Of a stretch of DNA of 7,224 nucleotides, positions 1 to 6,104 are shown piece after piece. The DNA comes from Bacteroidales bacterium (lineage in GTDB: Bacteria > Bacteroidota > Bacteroidia > Bacteroidales > PUMT01). The notes under the pieces were generated by a model. The model was not told the DNA's origin. It worked only from the letters and a program-made list of their open reading frames with translations, and ran no database searches. The DNA lies in assembly GCA_007119075.1 (NCBI GenBank), contig SKQJ01000143.1, forward strand, positions 1 through 7,224, read 5' to 3'. The position numbers and the translations under genes were made by a program. Positions within the stretch are counted from its first letter, which is position 1. Each line of letters begins with the position of its first letter.

Positions 1-452
1 CCCTGGATCATAATGTTGACACCGGGAAGGGCTTCCCCGGTATTGGCATCAGTGACCTGACCGCTCACCACATTTTGTTGTATTTCTTTCCGGACATTGG
101 TTATTGCAATCAGGTTATCCTCGAAAAACCTGAAAGAAGCATCCCCGGCAGGAAAAATCATTCCGAGCAGATCTTCCACCCGGGTATTATTGGCCTGCAG
201 GTTGACTTTCCTGTCAAGATCGACCAGATCGGTGCGATACAGGAATTTGTAATCGCTGGTACTCTCTATTTCATGCAGAACTTCTCCCACGCTGATATTG
301 TTATGGTTCAGGCTGAATGTGGTATTCTGGGAGAAACCTGCTGCATTGAAGACAGATAGCACAAGAAACAATACTAGTAGTTTCATGGTTAGCAGATTTT
401 TTTTGTTGGCACCATAAAAGGATGATAGTGCGGTAATTGGGTTATTTTTCAT
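1..452 (-). CDS. SusC/RagA-type TonB-dependent receptor, N-terminal part (partial)
   Basis: This is the N-terminal 150 codons of an outer-membrane receptor that continues past base 1. Proteins of this family import glycans or other large nutrients with TonB energy, usually with a SusD lipoprotein. Read from ATG at 452, residues 1-22 are a polar leader, residues 23-42 are a hydrophobic signal sequence ending near GFSQ, and residues about 46-118 form an STN domain (VGEVLHEIE, then YKFLYRTDLV and VEDLLG). From residue 129 comes the start of the carboxypeptidase-regulatory-like domain, with VVSGQVTDANTGEALPGVNI, a hallmark of SusC proteins. An in-frame ATG at 386 would start directly at the signal peptide (MKLLVLFLVL). 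I prefer 452 because SusC proteins often carry such a polar leader, but the choice is open. The STN domain and the FecR and sigma genes just upstream on the same strand mark this as a signal-transducing receptor. The substrate cannot be inferred. Confidence 0.9.
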   Translation of the reverse strand, partial: MKNNPITALSSFYGANKKNLLTMKLLVLFLVLSVFNAAGFSQNTTFSLNHNNISVGEVLHEIESTSDYKFLYRTDLVDLDRKVNLQANNTRVEDLLGMIFPAGDASFRFFEDNLIAITNVRKEIQQNVVSGQVTDANTGEALPGVNIMIQ

Positions 453-470
453 ATTTTTGTAAATGATGGT

Positions 471-507
471 TAAACGTACCCGTCCGGTTGATGTATGCCA
501 TGGACGG
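471..507 (-). promoter_or_regulatory. candidate promoter/operator region of the SusC-like gene
   Basis: On the minus strand, TACGTTTA (478-471) lies 18 bases before the ATG at 452 and matches the Bacteroidetes -7 consensus TAnnTTTG in seven of eight positions. Just upstream are arms CCGTCC (480-485) and GGACGG (502-507), a 6-bp inverted repeat with a 16-base spacer. No TTTG -33 element is seen at the expected distance, which would fit control by an alternative (ECF) sigma factor, but this is inference only. Confidence 0.3.
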
Positions 508-523
508 ATTTTGACTGTAGATG

Positions 524-559
524 GCCGGGAAATGATTACAGCATTTCCCGGCTTTCATT
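524..559 (+). terminator. strong hairpin with T-rich flank on the plus-strand side
   Basis: Arms GCCGGGAAATG (524-534) and CATTTCCCGGC (542-552) form a perfect 11-bp stem with a 7-base loop. A T-rich stretch (TTTCATTTTTT) follows on the plus strand, so as an intrinsic terminator it would work for plus-strand transcription. Both flanking genes are on the minus strand. Read that way, it is a hairpin 89 bases after the fecR stop and 72 bases before the receptor ATG, with no U-tract after it. It may instead be a 3'-end, processing or mRNA-stabilising structure between fecR and the receptor gene. Confidence 0.5.
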
Positions 560-640
560 TTTTAGCCCTTCGGGAAAAATAGGGTCAGGTAGTTTTTTGG
601 AATATTCACATAGGCAGCTTTTTTAGATTTACGATTCCGT

Positions 641-1753
641 TTAATTTACACTTGTGATATATATAGTATCGTGTTTAATATAGAATTCAAATGGAGAAGC
701 AAACTTCAAGGCCGTCAGGGCCTGCTCAATTGTGATCTCATCAAACCGGCCCTTGAATCTTTTATTTTTTATCTCTTCATCCTGTATGATTATCCTTGCA
801 CCGAAGCGTCTTTCAAGTTTAACTGCAATGCTCTCAAATGGCTCATTGTCGAAGATCAGCCTGTTGTCTTTCCAGGATGTGAATATTTCATGATCGATGC
901 CGCGGCTAAGCAATATTCTGGGAGGTTCCTGATCCGTACGTCGTATCGGAGGAGTGCCGGCCGACTGTTCCCTGGCGGGTTCGGTTTCCCTGTCTACCAG
1001 GGCAAGCTGTTCCGTTTCCCTGTAATAGGTAATTTGCTGATTCGGCTCGAGCTTGATGCCTCTTTCCTGAAGCAGGTAGTTTTTTCTGCTTACCATTATG
1101 GAACCTGACACAAGGGTTGTCTGGATAATTTCCTCCTGGGGGTAGGATTTTACATTGAAGCTGGTGCCAAGCGCCTCTATCAGCAGCTCGGACGTTTGCA
1201 CTATAAAAGGATGCTTATGGTCTCCTGCAACTGAGAAATAACCCTCCCCTTCCAGGTGGACCGTTCTGTCCCTGCTTCCGAAATCGTGACTGTAATTCAG
1301 CCGGCTGCCGGCATTCAGCCAGACAGTGGTTCCGTCTGCCAGGGTAAGGCTGCTTCTTGACCCGGCCGGAACCTGCACTTCGAACAAATCGGGATCCGAT
1401 GCCGTTAAGTGGCTGATAGCAAGATAACCGGTTACGGCACCCACGCCAAGAAGCATGATGCAAATGGCCGCCCACCGCAGGGTGCTCAAAAGCACTTTTC
1501 TCATATTGAGGCCGGCCGGCTTGTTTTTACCGGTATCGCCGGTGAGAAAAATAAATTGACCGAACGCATGACCGCTGTCAAAATTTCTGCCGGAATTCGC
1601 AATTTCAATCGCATTCCAGATTTTTTCGCTTTCAGCAAAATCCCTGATATTCTCATCACCCTCCCCAAGCCACCGGTTGAGCTCTGTTTCGTCAGATGAG
1701 CTTGTTTCACCTGACAGGAATCTTGCAATTATCTCTGGTATTTTCCTGGTCAT
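641..1753 (-). CDS. FecR-family anti-sigma factor
   Basis: This inner-membrane protein binds the ECF sigma factor on the cytoplasmic side and senses the outer-membrane receptor in the periplasm. Residues 1-80 are the cytoplasmic sigma-binding part, including LNRWLGEGDENIRDFAE. Residues about 88-113 are a single membrane helix (WAAICIMLLGVGAVTGYLAI). Residues about 126-220 form the FecR domain, with VPAGSRSSLTLADGTTVWLN, VHLEGEGYFSV, FIVQT and ALGTSFNVKSY. Residues about 297-366 form the C-terminal DUF4974-type, STN-like domain (NRLIFDNEPFESIAVKLERR and RFKGRFDEITIEQALTAL). The full length of 370 residues is somewhat long because of a polar, proline- and arginine-rich linker at about 252-290 before the FTSWKDNRLIF motif. 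The gene lies between the sigma gene (114-bp gap) and the receptor gene (188-bp gap) on one strand. The ATG at 1753 gives a complete N-terminus. Family assignment is secure; the inducing signal is unknown. Confidence 0.95.
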   Translation of the reverse strand: MTRKIPEIIARFLSGETSSSDETELNRWLGEGDENIRDFAESEKIWNAIEIANSGRNFDSGHAFGQFIFLTGDTGKNKPAGLNMRKVLLSTLRWAAICIMLLGVGAVTGYLAISHLTASDPDLFEVQVPAGSRSSLTLADGTTVWLNAGSRLNYSHDFGSRDRTVHLEGEGYFSVAGDHKHPFIVQTSELLIEALGTSFNVKSYPQEEIIQTTLVSGSIMVSRKNYLLQERGIKLEPNQQITYYRETEQLALVDRETEPAREQSAGTPPIRRTDQEPPRILLSRGIDHEIFTSWKDNRLIFDNEPFESIAVKLERRFGARIIIQDEEIKNKRFKGRFDEITIEQALTALKFASPFEFYIKHDTIYITSVN

Positions 1754-1867
1754 TTTTAGGTATTCTGCTCTATAAAGACAATTAAATGGAATCGGACAGT
1801 TAAGGAATTTTATTTTTTTTTAATGTTTTTTAACAGGCCGTCTTGGGAGGCGGTAAAAAGGGGGGCG
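1754..1867. other. sigma-to-fecR intergenic stretch
   Basis: These 114 bases separate the sigma and fecR genes. They contain a homopolymer-rich part around 1810-1832 (long T run on plus, A run on minus) and a G6 run at 1860-1865, in the base just after the sigma stop. I see no convincing terminator, and no reading frame that looks like a gene. The two genes may be cotranscribed, or fecR may have its own weak promoter. Confidence 0.4.
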
Positions 1868-2443
1868 TCAGGCAATGATACTGGGGAGCAATATTGCCCG
1901 CAATTTTTCGAGCGCTATGGAGACCTGCCTTTGAACGGTATTTTCTGATATGCCTAGTCTGCCGGCTATTTCGGAATACTTCATGCCCTCCTTCCTGTGC
2001 AGCAAAAATATTTCCCGGCACCTGGGCGGCAGCGATTCCAGGGCATCTTCAAAGTTTTTTTGCAGCTCTTCGGCAATCAGGATGGACGATCCGTCTTCCT
2101 GGCTGAAGTGAAAATAATTTAAAGCCCTCCTGAGCTCTTCAGCCCTTCCGGAATTGTATTTTCTTTCCACAAGCAAATGCTTCAGGTAATTCAGCGAGCT
2201 GTTGCGCACGCAGGCATACAGGTATGAGTGCAGGCTTTCCCTTATTTCCGTTTCCTTATGGTTTTCCCATAGCTTTAAAAAGACTTCCTGGACAATCTCT
2301 TCGGCGACCGGTTGTCGTTGAATATAGCGGCAGGCCAGCACGCACAGCCCCGGATAAAACTTTTCATAGAGCTCCCGGAAGGCGTTTTTGTCGCCTTTTT
2401 TTAAATCTTTCCTGATCCTTTTCTCCCACCCTGAGTCGACCAT
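1868..2443 (-). CDS. ECF-type RNA polymerase sigma-70 factor
   Basis: This is an extracytoplasmic-function sigma factor of 191 residues, the usual length, of the type that Bacteroidota pair with FecR and SusC. Region 2 spans about residues 20-88, with AFRELYEKFYPGL, AEEIVQEVFLKLWEN and LHSYLYACVRNSSLNYLK, the core-binding and -10-recognition parts. Region 4 spans about 132-184, with ALESLPPRCREIFLLHRKEG followed by the helix-turn-helix MKYSEIAGRLGISENTVQRQ, which reads the -35 element. Regions 1 and 3 are absent, as expected for the group. The ATG at 2443 gives a short basic lead-in before region 2. It is presumably held inactive by the FecR protein encoded next on the same strand and directs transcription of the downstream receptor operon. 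That link rests on gene order, which is very characteristic. No clear Shine-Dalgarno sequence is visible before the start, as is common in the phylum. Confidence 0.95.
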   Translation of the reverse strand: MVDSGWEKRIRKDLKKGDKNAFRELYEKFYPGLCVLACRYIQRQPVAEEIVQEVFLKLWENHKETEIRESLHSYLYACVRNSSLNYLKHLLVERKYNSGRAEELRRALNYFHFSQEDGSSILIAEELQKNFEDALESLPPRCREIFLLHRKEGMKYSEIAGRLGISENTVQRQVSIALEKLRAILLPSIIA

Positions 2444-2460
2444 GGTTTTTGCCGGATTTA

Positions 2461-2530
2461 CAGCTTTAAATATACAATTTTAAAGATAATTAACATATTA
2501 TTTTTTGTTGTTTGGTGATAATTTATATGG
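2461..2530 (-). promoter_or_regulatory. AT-rich upstream region of the sigma gene (probable promoter region)
   Basis: This stretch before the sigma-factor ATG is far more AT-rich than the neighbouring genes. On the minus strand it holds two seven-of-eight matches to the Bacteroidetes -7 consensus TAnnTTTG: TATCTTTA at 2488-2481 and TATATTTA at 2474-2467. Neither has a clear TTTG at the usual -33 spacing, so the exact promoter is not decided. Its location in front of the operon's first gene is the main support. Confidence 0.3.
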
Positions 2531-2585
2531 GGGAGGAAGTCCGGCTTGAATAACAGATAATTCCAGTTATAAATCTGAATTGAAA

Positions 2586-2636
2586 CAGGCTTTTCATAGC
2601 GGCTTTAAGGCCGGATCAGCTTACATGAAAAGGCTG
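2586..2636 (-). terminator. long imperfect hairpin, possible terminator of the ankyrin/lipoprotein unit
   Basis: The outer arms at 2586-2597 and 2625-2636 pair in 11 of 12 positions, with one G-G mismatch; the core is CTTTTCAT with ATGAAAAG. Inside them a second stem CGGC (2600-2603) with GCCG (2610-2613) closes a 6-base loop. Read on the minus strand, the hairpin lies about 83 bases after the lipoprotein stop and is followed by TTTCAATT, a modest U-rich tail; read on plus it is followed by a G run. This favours a terminator for the minus-strand unit coming from 4663, although the tail is weak. Confidence 0.4.
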
Positions 2637-2718
2637 GGGGCGATCCTGACTGGCGACAGTTTTTTTTGCGGCTGGGACAGGGAAATCCGGTATATTGGCG
2701 GCTGACAGGTTTACCCTT

Positions 2719-3165
2719 TCAGTATCTGAGTTCAACATTGAAATTGTTGCCCTGTATGACCCAGCAGGGCTGGTCGCAGGCGGAGCGAACCCTGGTTGCC
2801 CGTAAATGACTGCCGTCGATTGCGGTAACCCACTCCCAGTTTGCGCGGTACCGGTAAGTGGCGGTAACGGTATAGTACTGACCGGCCGGAAGCACGGCGC
2901 TCCACGTCCGGGTCCTGACAGTGTCGGAAAGGATAAGGATCTCCTCTTCGATCCTTCCCAGGTATACATTTATTGGCACAAAAGGGTTCAGGTTGCTGAT
3001 CGAGACCTTTACATTTATTTCGGCTTCGGCGGGCTTTTCAATAAAGCATTCGCTGCAATCGACCGCTCCCCATTCCTCAGGATTGCATGAGAACACCGGT
3101 ACCATGAAAATCGCTGCCATGGCCAGAATATAACTTATCCGGAAAGACCTGGGCTCTTTTATCAT
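2719..3165 (-). CDS. small cysteine-containing lipoprotein of unknown function
   Basis: This 148-residue protein has a bacterial lipoprotein signal: positive start (MIKEPRSFR), hydrophobic core at about 10-24, and the relaxed lipobox VFSC with Cys27 as the predicted lipid anchor. The mature part begins CNPEEWGAVDCSECF, is mostly beta-like (VKVSISNLNPFVPINVYLG, then GQYYTVTATY), and ends with a second cysteine pair in ACDQPCWVIQG. Cysteines 37/40 and 130/134 could form disulfides or bind a metal. The pattern DC-x2-C-F near the start and C-x3-C-W near the end resembles a family of uncharacterised Bacteroidetes proteins that I recall only loosely. I chose ATG 3165 over the longer frame from 3195 because the lipoprotein signal then starts at once and it follows the ankyrin gene's stop by 4 bp, suggesting translational coupling. 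The protein is likely exported to the envelope; its function is not known. Confidence 0.75.
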   Translation of the reverse strand: MIKEPRSFRISYILAMAAIFMVPVFSCNPEEWGAVDCSECFIEKPAEAEINVKVSISNLNPFVPINVYLGRIEEEILILSDTVRTRTWSAVLPAGQYYTVTATYRYRANWEWVTAIDGSHLRATRVRSACDQPCWVIQGNNFNVELRY

Positions 3166-3169
3166 ATAT

Positions 3170-4663
3170 CTACCAGTATGTGGTCCTGTAAACAACCGGC
3201 TCCCTTATTATATTGAAACGGATCCCCGCTCCAAAATTTATACGGTGAGGCGACTTTTCCAGTATATCGAGCTGTATATATTCATAACCGATTTTATAAA
3301 ACCACCAGCTTCCTGATTTATAATAGCCGGCCGAAGGGACAAAATGCCACCGGGGACCGGGATACCGGTATGTTCCCCAGTATCGCCCCCTGGAATACAT
3401 CACATTGATGCCTGCGTAAAACCCGTCTTCATTTAGCCCGAGGGTGTATTTCATCGGGAACAGCTTATGCAGCGAGCCGAAAAACAAGTGACGCTGTTCC
3501 CAGAGCTGGTCGAACCAGTCTTTGTCATACTCCACGAGGACTGCCCTTCTCACCGGTCTTGTGTACCAGCCCGCCGTCAGCAGCAGGTTGTATTTGCCGT
3601 CCTCAAGGCTTGCCTGGGGACCGTTGAAAAAATCGCCGACATTCATCAGGGTGTTTCCCGATAAACGCAATGTTGTGAAATCGGGGAGAATGTTCGCCCT
3701 TACGCCCTTGTTTTCCAAAAGGGAAATCATCTCTTCGTTTCCGGCCCATCTGGCAAGATTCATCAGGTTGTCGGCATACGAGATCCTCTCATGCGGATCA
3801 GCCCCCAGTCCGATAAGCTTTCCGGCTATTTCCGGCCGGTTGTTGGCAACTGCGATTGCGAGTACCGGGAGATTGTCACGGGTTTTGACATGAATGTCCG
3901 CAGTTGCCTCCATCAGGTATCCGGCAATCTCCGATCTCCCGAGCTGGACAGCCATCATAAGGGGAGTGAAACCATATTTATCCCTGGCATCTATATCGGC
4001 GCCATAATCAAGCAACAGCCAGGCTATATCGGGTTGCGCATATATTGCTGCGGCATGAAGGGCGGTTGCATCTTCAAGATCCCTGTGCATCGGGTTTGCA
4101 CCGAACATCAGCAAAAGCTCTGTAATGTCAAAGTTGTCATAGGCCGCCGCATACAGCAGCGGGGTTATCCCCTGGTTATCGGCAATTTCGGTGTCCGCGC
4201 CATTCTGGAGAAGGTACAGGGCCGTTTCGTAATGATTGTTCAAAACTGCGCCTGTCAGGGCGGTAATGCCGTTATCGGGAATTGCATTGATCTCTGCATT
4301 GTTTTTCACAAGAATCGTAACAATATCAATGAAACCGTTGCTGGCGGCATACATCAGAGCGGTAACCCCTTCGGGGGTCGTGCTGTTTACGTCGGTCCCC
4401 CGATCAACAAGCGATCTTACGCTGTCGGCATCTCCCTCTTCTGCAGCCATTATAAGCAGAAATCCGCCGTTGTTCTCCTGCATGCCGGGGGAGAATTCTG
4501 ATTTTCTGAAGGGCAAAACAAATTCAGCTTGCGCAGGAATGTCCCCGGGCAAATCAAAAACAGAGCGATTCTCAGATCCGGAAGGCAAGTTCGCCCGTAC
4601 CGGGGCTGCGGCGGCAAATTGCAATAACAGGATCAGGCCAGGCAGATAGCGAATTTTATACAT
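3170..4663 (-). CDS. exported ankyrin-repeat protein with C-terminal beta-rich domain
   Basis: This protein has 497 residues. Residues 1-24 are a Sec signal peptide (MYKIRYLPGLILLLQFAAAA, then PVRA as a likely cleavage site). After a linker, about eight ankyrin repeats run from residue 65 to 325, roughly at 65-95, 98-128, 130-162, 164-195, 198-228, 230-261, 264-293 and 296-325. They show the typical G-x-T-x-L-x-x-A start and LL-x-x-GA-D/N end, for example GVTALMYAASNGFIDIVTIL and LLQNGADTEI. Ankyrin repeats bind other proteins. Residues about 335-497 are different: rich in Tyr, Trp, Phe and Gly, with alternating strands such as KYNLLLTAGWYTRP, GFYAGINVMYSRGRYWG and WWFYKIGYEYIQL, and the protein ends in VVYRTTYW. 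That looks like a small beta-barrel or beta-sandwich, possibly outer-membrane. The repeats would then face the periplasm. It is the first gene of a two-gene unit with the lipoprotein. The repeats are certain; the barrel is inference. Confidence 0.9.
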   Translation of the reverse strand: MYKIRYLPGLILLLQFAAAAPVRANLPSGSENRSVFDLPGDIPAQAEFVLPFRKSEFSPGMQENNGGFLLIMAAEEGDADSVRSLVDRGTDVNSTTPEGVTALMYAASNGFIDIVTILVKNNAEINAIPDNGITALTGAVLNNHYETALYLLQNGADTEIADNQGITPLLYAAAYDNFDITELLLMFGANPMHRDLEDATALHAAAIYAQPDIAWLLLDYGADIDARDKYGFTPLMMAVQLGRSEIAGYLMEATADIHVKTRDNLPVLAIAVANNRPEIAGKLIGLGADPHERISYADNLMNLARWAGNEEMISLLENKGVRANILPDFTTLRLSGNTLMNVGDFFNGPQASLEDGKYNLLLTAGWYTRPVRRAVLVEYDKDWFDQLWEQRHLFFGSLHKLFPMKYTLGLNEDGFYAGINVMYSRGRYWGTYRYPGPRWHFVPSAGYYKSGSWWFYKIGYEYIQLDILEKSPHRINFGAGIRFNIIREPVVYRTTYW

Positions 4664-4687
4664 TTGACAGACAATCGGAATATATGG

Positions 4688-4712
4688 CGGGTATACCCGG
4701 CTTGCTAAATTA
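4688..4712 (-). promoter_or_regulatory. palindrome and -7-like box before the ankyrin gene
   Basis: CGGGTATACCCG (4688-4699) is a perfect 12-bp palindrome ending 24 bases before the ankyrin gene's ATG. Next to it on the minus strand, TAATTTAG (4712-4705) matches the TAnnTTTG consensus in seven of eight positions. If that box is used, transcription would start within or beside the palindrome, the usual place for a repressor operator. No clear -33 box is seen. Confidence 0.35.
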
Positions 4713-4783
4713 AGAATTCTTTCTGACTAATGAATTAAGGCTCGTGTTACTTTTATAAGGACATCATATTAAGGAACTGCACC

Positions 4784-4822
4784 TGCCATACATGGCAAAT
4801 CAAAAACCGGGCCATATTTTTT
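4784..4822 (+). promoter_or_regulatory. possible attenuator-like inverted repeats before patB
   Basis: TGCCAT (4784-4789) can pair with ATGGCA (4792-4797); the latter's ATGGC (4792-4796) can instead pair with GCCAT (4811-4815), which is followed by A and six T (4817-4822). The two pairings exclude each other, and the second would make a short, weak terminator on the plus strand about 100 bases before the patB start. The stems are only 5-6 bp, so chance is a real alternative. TGCCAT-AC-ATGGCA could also simply be a protein-binding site. Confidence 0.2.
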
Positions 4823-4924
4823 AAAGGGGCAATTCAGGAAGCTTTGCCGATTATTGTTTATTTTTATGCTTTCAAGAGACTTAGTTGTAAAACAGATCCC
4901 GGTCAACGGGGCAAAAACCGGCTT

Positions 4925-6100
4925 ATGCAGAAAATTTTTGACCATCACATTGAAAGGAGGGGAACCGGCTCGGTAAAGGTAGACGGCCTGAAAGAATATT
5001 TCGGGACCAATGACCTTCTTCCCATGTGGGTGGCTGACATGGATTTTCCGGTGCCGGAATGCGTTACCAGGGCGATCAGGGAACGGGCCGGCCACCCCGT
5101 TTACGGGTATACGCTCATAACGCCTCCCTTTTACCAGGCAATCCAAAGCTGGCTTAAAACCAGACATCAGTGGGATGTGCCCGCCGAATGGATGGTTTTT
5201 GCTCCGGGTATTGTTCCCGCTCTCAGCATGTCGGTGATTGTTTATACAAATCCGGGCGACAAGGTGCTGCTTCAGTCCCCGGTTTATCCTCCGTTCTTTT
5301 CCTCGATAAGAGATAACGGGAGAGAGGTTGTAAATAATCAGCTCATTGAAATTGACGGAAAATACGCTATCGACTTCGGCGATCTTGAAGAAAAGCTTTC
5401 CGGGGGAGTGAAAATGATGTTTTTCTGCAGCCCCCATAACCCGGTGGGAAGGGTGTGGACATTGCAGGAGATGAAACAGGTGGTTTCGCTTTGCCGGCGT
5501 TACAATGTGATCCTGATATCTGACGAGATACATTCGGACCTTGTGTTCCCCGGCCACCGCCATATTCCCGCCGCCTGCTGCGTCGGGGAAAGCGATAACA
5601 TGGTAATCTGCATGGCTCCAAGCAAGACATTTAACCTTGCCGGTCTGGCGACAGCTTTCATGGTTATCCCTGACCCGGCTCTGAGGGAAAAGATAAAAGG
5701 TCTGATCAGCAACCTTCATCTCCACCACGGCAACATATTCGGAATGGTTGCCCTTCAGGCGGCATATCTTGAAGGCAGTGAATGGCTGGATGAATTGATG
5801 AAATATCTGGAGGAGAACCGTGATACGGTAATGAATTTTTTCAGCAGTGAGCTTCCGTTGATCCGCCCTGTAAGTCTCGAAGGAACCTACCTGATATGGC
5901 TTGACTGTCGTGAGACCGGACTGAACGATCTGAAGCTCAAAAAGTTTTTCATCAGGGAGGCAGGCATTGCAATGAATCCGGGTTCCTCATTCGGACCGGG
6001 AGGAACCGGCTATTTCCGGATGAACATCGGTTGTCCCCGCTCCACGCTGATCACCGTCCTTGAAAAAATCAAAGATACCTGGATAAGGAAAAAAAGATGA
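4925..6100 (+). CDS. patB: PatB/MalY-type PLP-dependent C-S lyase (cystathionine beta-lyase-like)
   Basis: This is a fold-type I PLP enzyme of 391 residues, normal for the MalY/PatB group, which cleaves C-S bonds of cystathionine, cysteine or related compounds to a thiol, pyruvate and ammonia. Visible motifs are FDHHIERRGTGSVKVD at the start, PMWVADMDFPVP (33-44), YGY (60-62), the cofactor-binding part APGIVPALSM (93-102), PVYPPF with Tyr121 (119-124), SPHNPVGRVW with Asn172 (169-178), ISDEIHSDLVF with Asp200 (198-208), and APSKTFNLAGLATAF (231-245), in which Lys234 forms the internal aldimine. Arg365 in YFRMNIGCPRS would bind the substrate carboxylate. All key residues are present. I chose ATG 4925 because the motif-bearing family N-terminus begins there; the upstream frame to 4844 opens only with TTG and adds an unrelated 27-residue stretch. 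It is a single gene, divergent from the ankyrin gene and convergent with trmD. Substrate preference, or a true aminotransferase role, cannot be told from sequence. Confidence 0.9.
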   Translation: MQKIFDHHIERRGTGSVKVDGLKEYFGTNDLLPMWVADMDFPVPECVTRAIRERAGHPVYGYTLITPPFYQAIQSWLKTRHQWDVPAEWMVFAPGIVPALSMSVIVYTNPGDKVLLQSPVYPPFFSSIRDNGREVVNNQLIEIDGKYAIDFGDLEEKLSGGVKMMFFCSPHNPVGRVWTLQEMKQVVSLCRRYNVILISDEIHSDLVFPGHRHIPAACCVGESDNMVICMAPSKTFNLAGLATAFMVIPDPALREKIKGLISNLHLHHGNIFGMVALQAAYLEGSEWLDELMKYLEENRDTVMNFFSSELPLIRPVSLEGTYLIWLDCRETGLNDLKLKKFFIREAGIAMNPGSSFGPGGTGYFRMNIGCPRSTLITVLEKIKDTWIRKKR

Positions 6101-6104
6101 AAAG

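Noticed and set aside
75..359. Plus-strand frame of 94 codons at the window start
   Set aside because: It is antisense to the STN domain of the SusC-like receptor, whose family motifs are clear on the minus strand.
2649..2668. ACTG-GCGA-CAGT followed by eight T on the plus strand
   Set aside because: The stem is only four base pairs and no plus-strand gene precedes it, so I do not call it a terminator.
3166..3195. Longer start for the lipoprotein overlapping the ankyrin gene
   Set aside because: The extra ten residues (MFTGPHTGRY) would precede a good lipoprotein signal peptide; ATG 3165 gives a normal signal length and 4-bp spacing.
3791..4501. 236-codon open frame on the plus strand opposite the ankyrin gene
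   Set aside because: It lies fully inside the clear ankyrin-repeat gene and shows only a mirror of the repeats (recurring Cys, Gly, Ile); no family is recognisable.
4844..4924. Upstream extension of patB
   Set aside because: It opens with TTG, not ATG, and the 27 residues have no counterpart in the family; the family-like N-terminus starts at ATG 4925.
4769..5728. 319-codon open frame on the minus strand opposite patB
   Set aside because: It is antisense to a gene with all PatB/MalY motifs, has a composition rich in His, Lys and Pro without domain signs, and is explained by the codon use of the sense gene.
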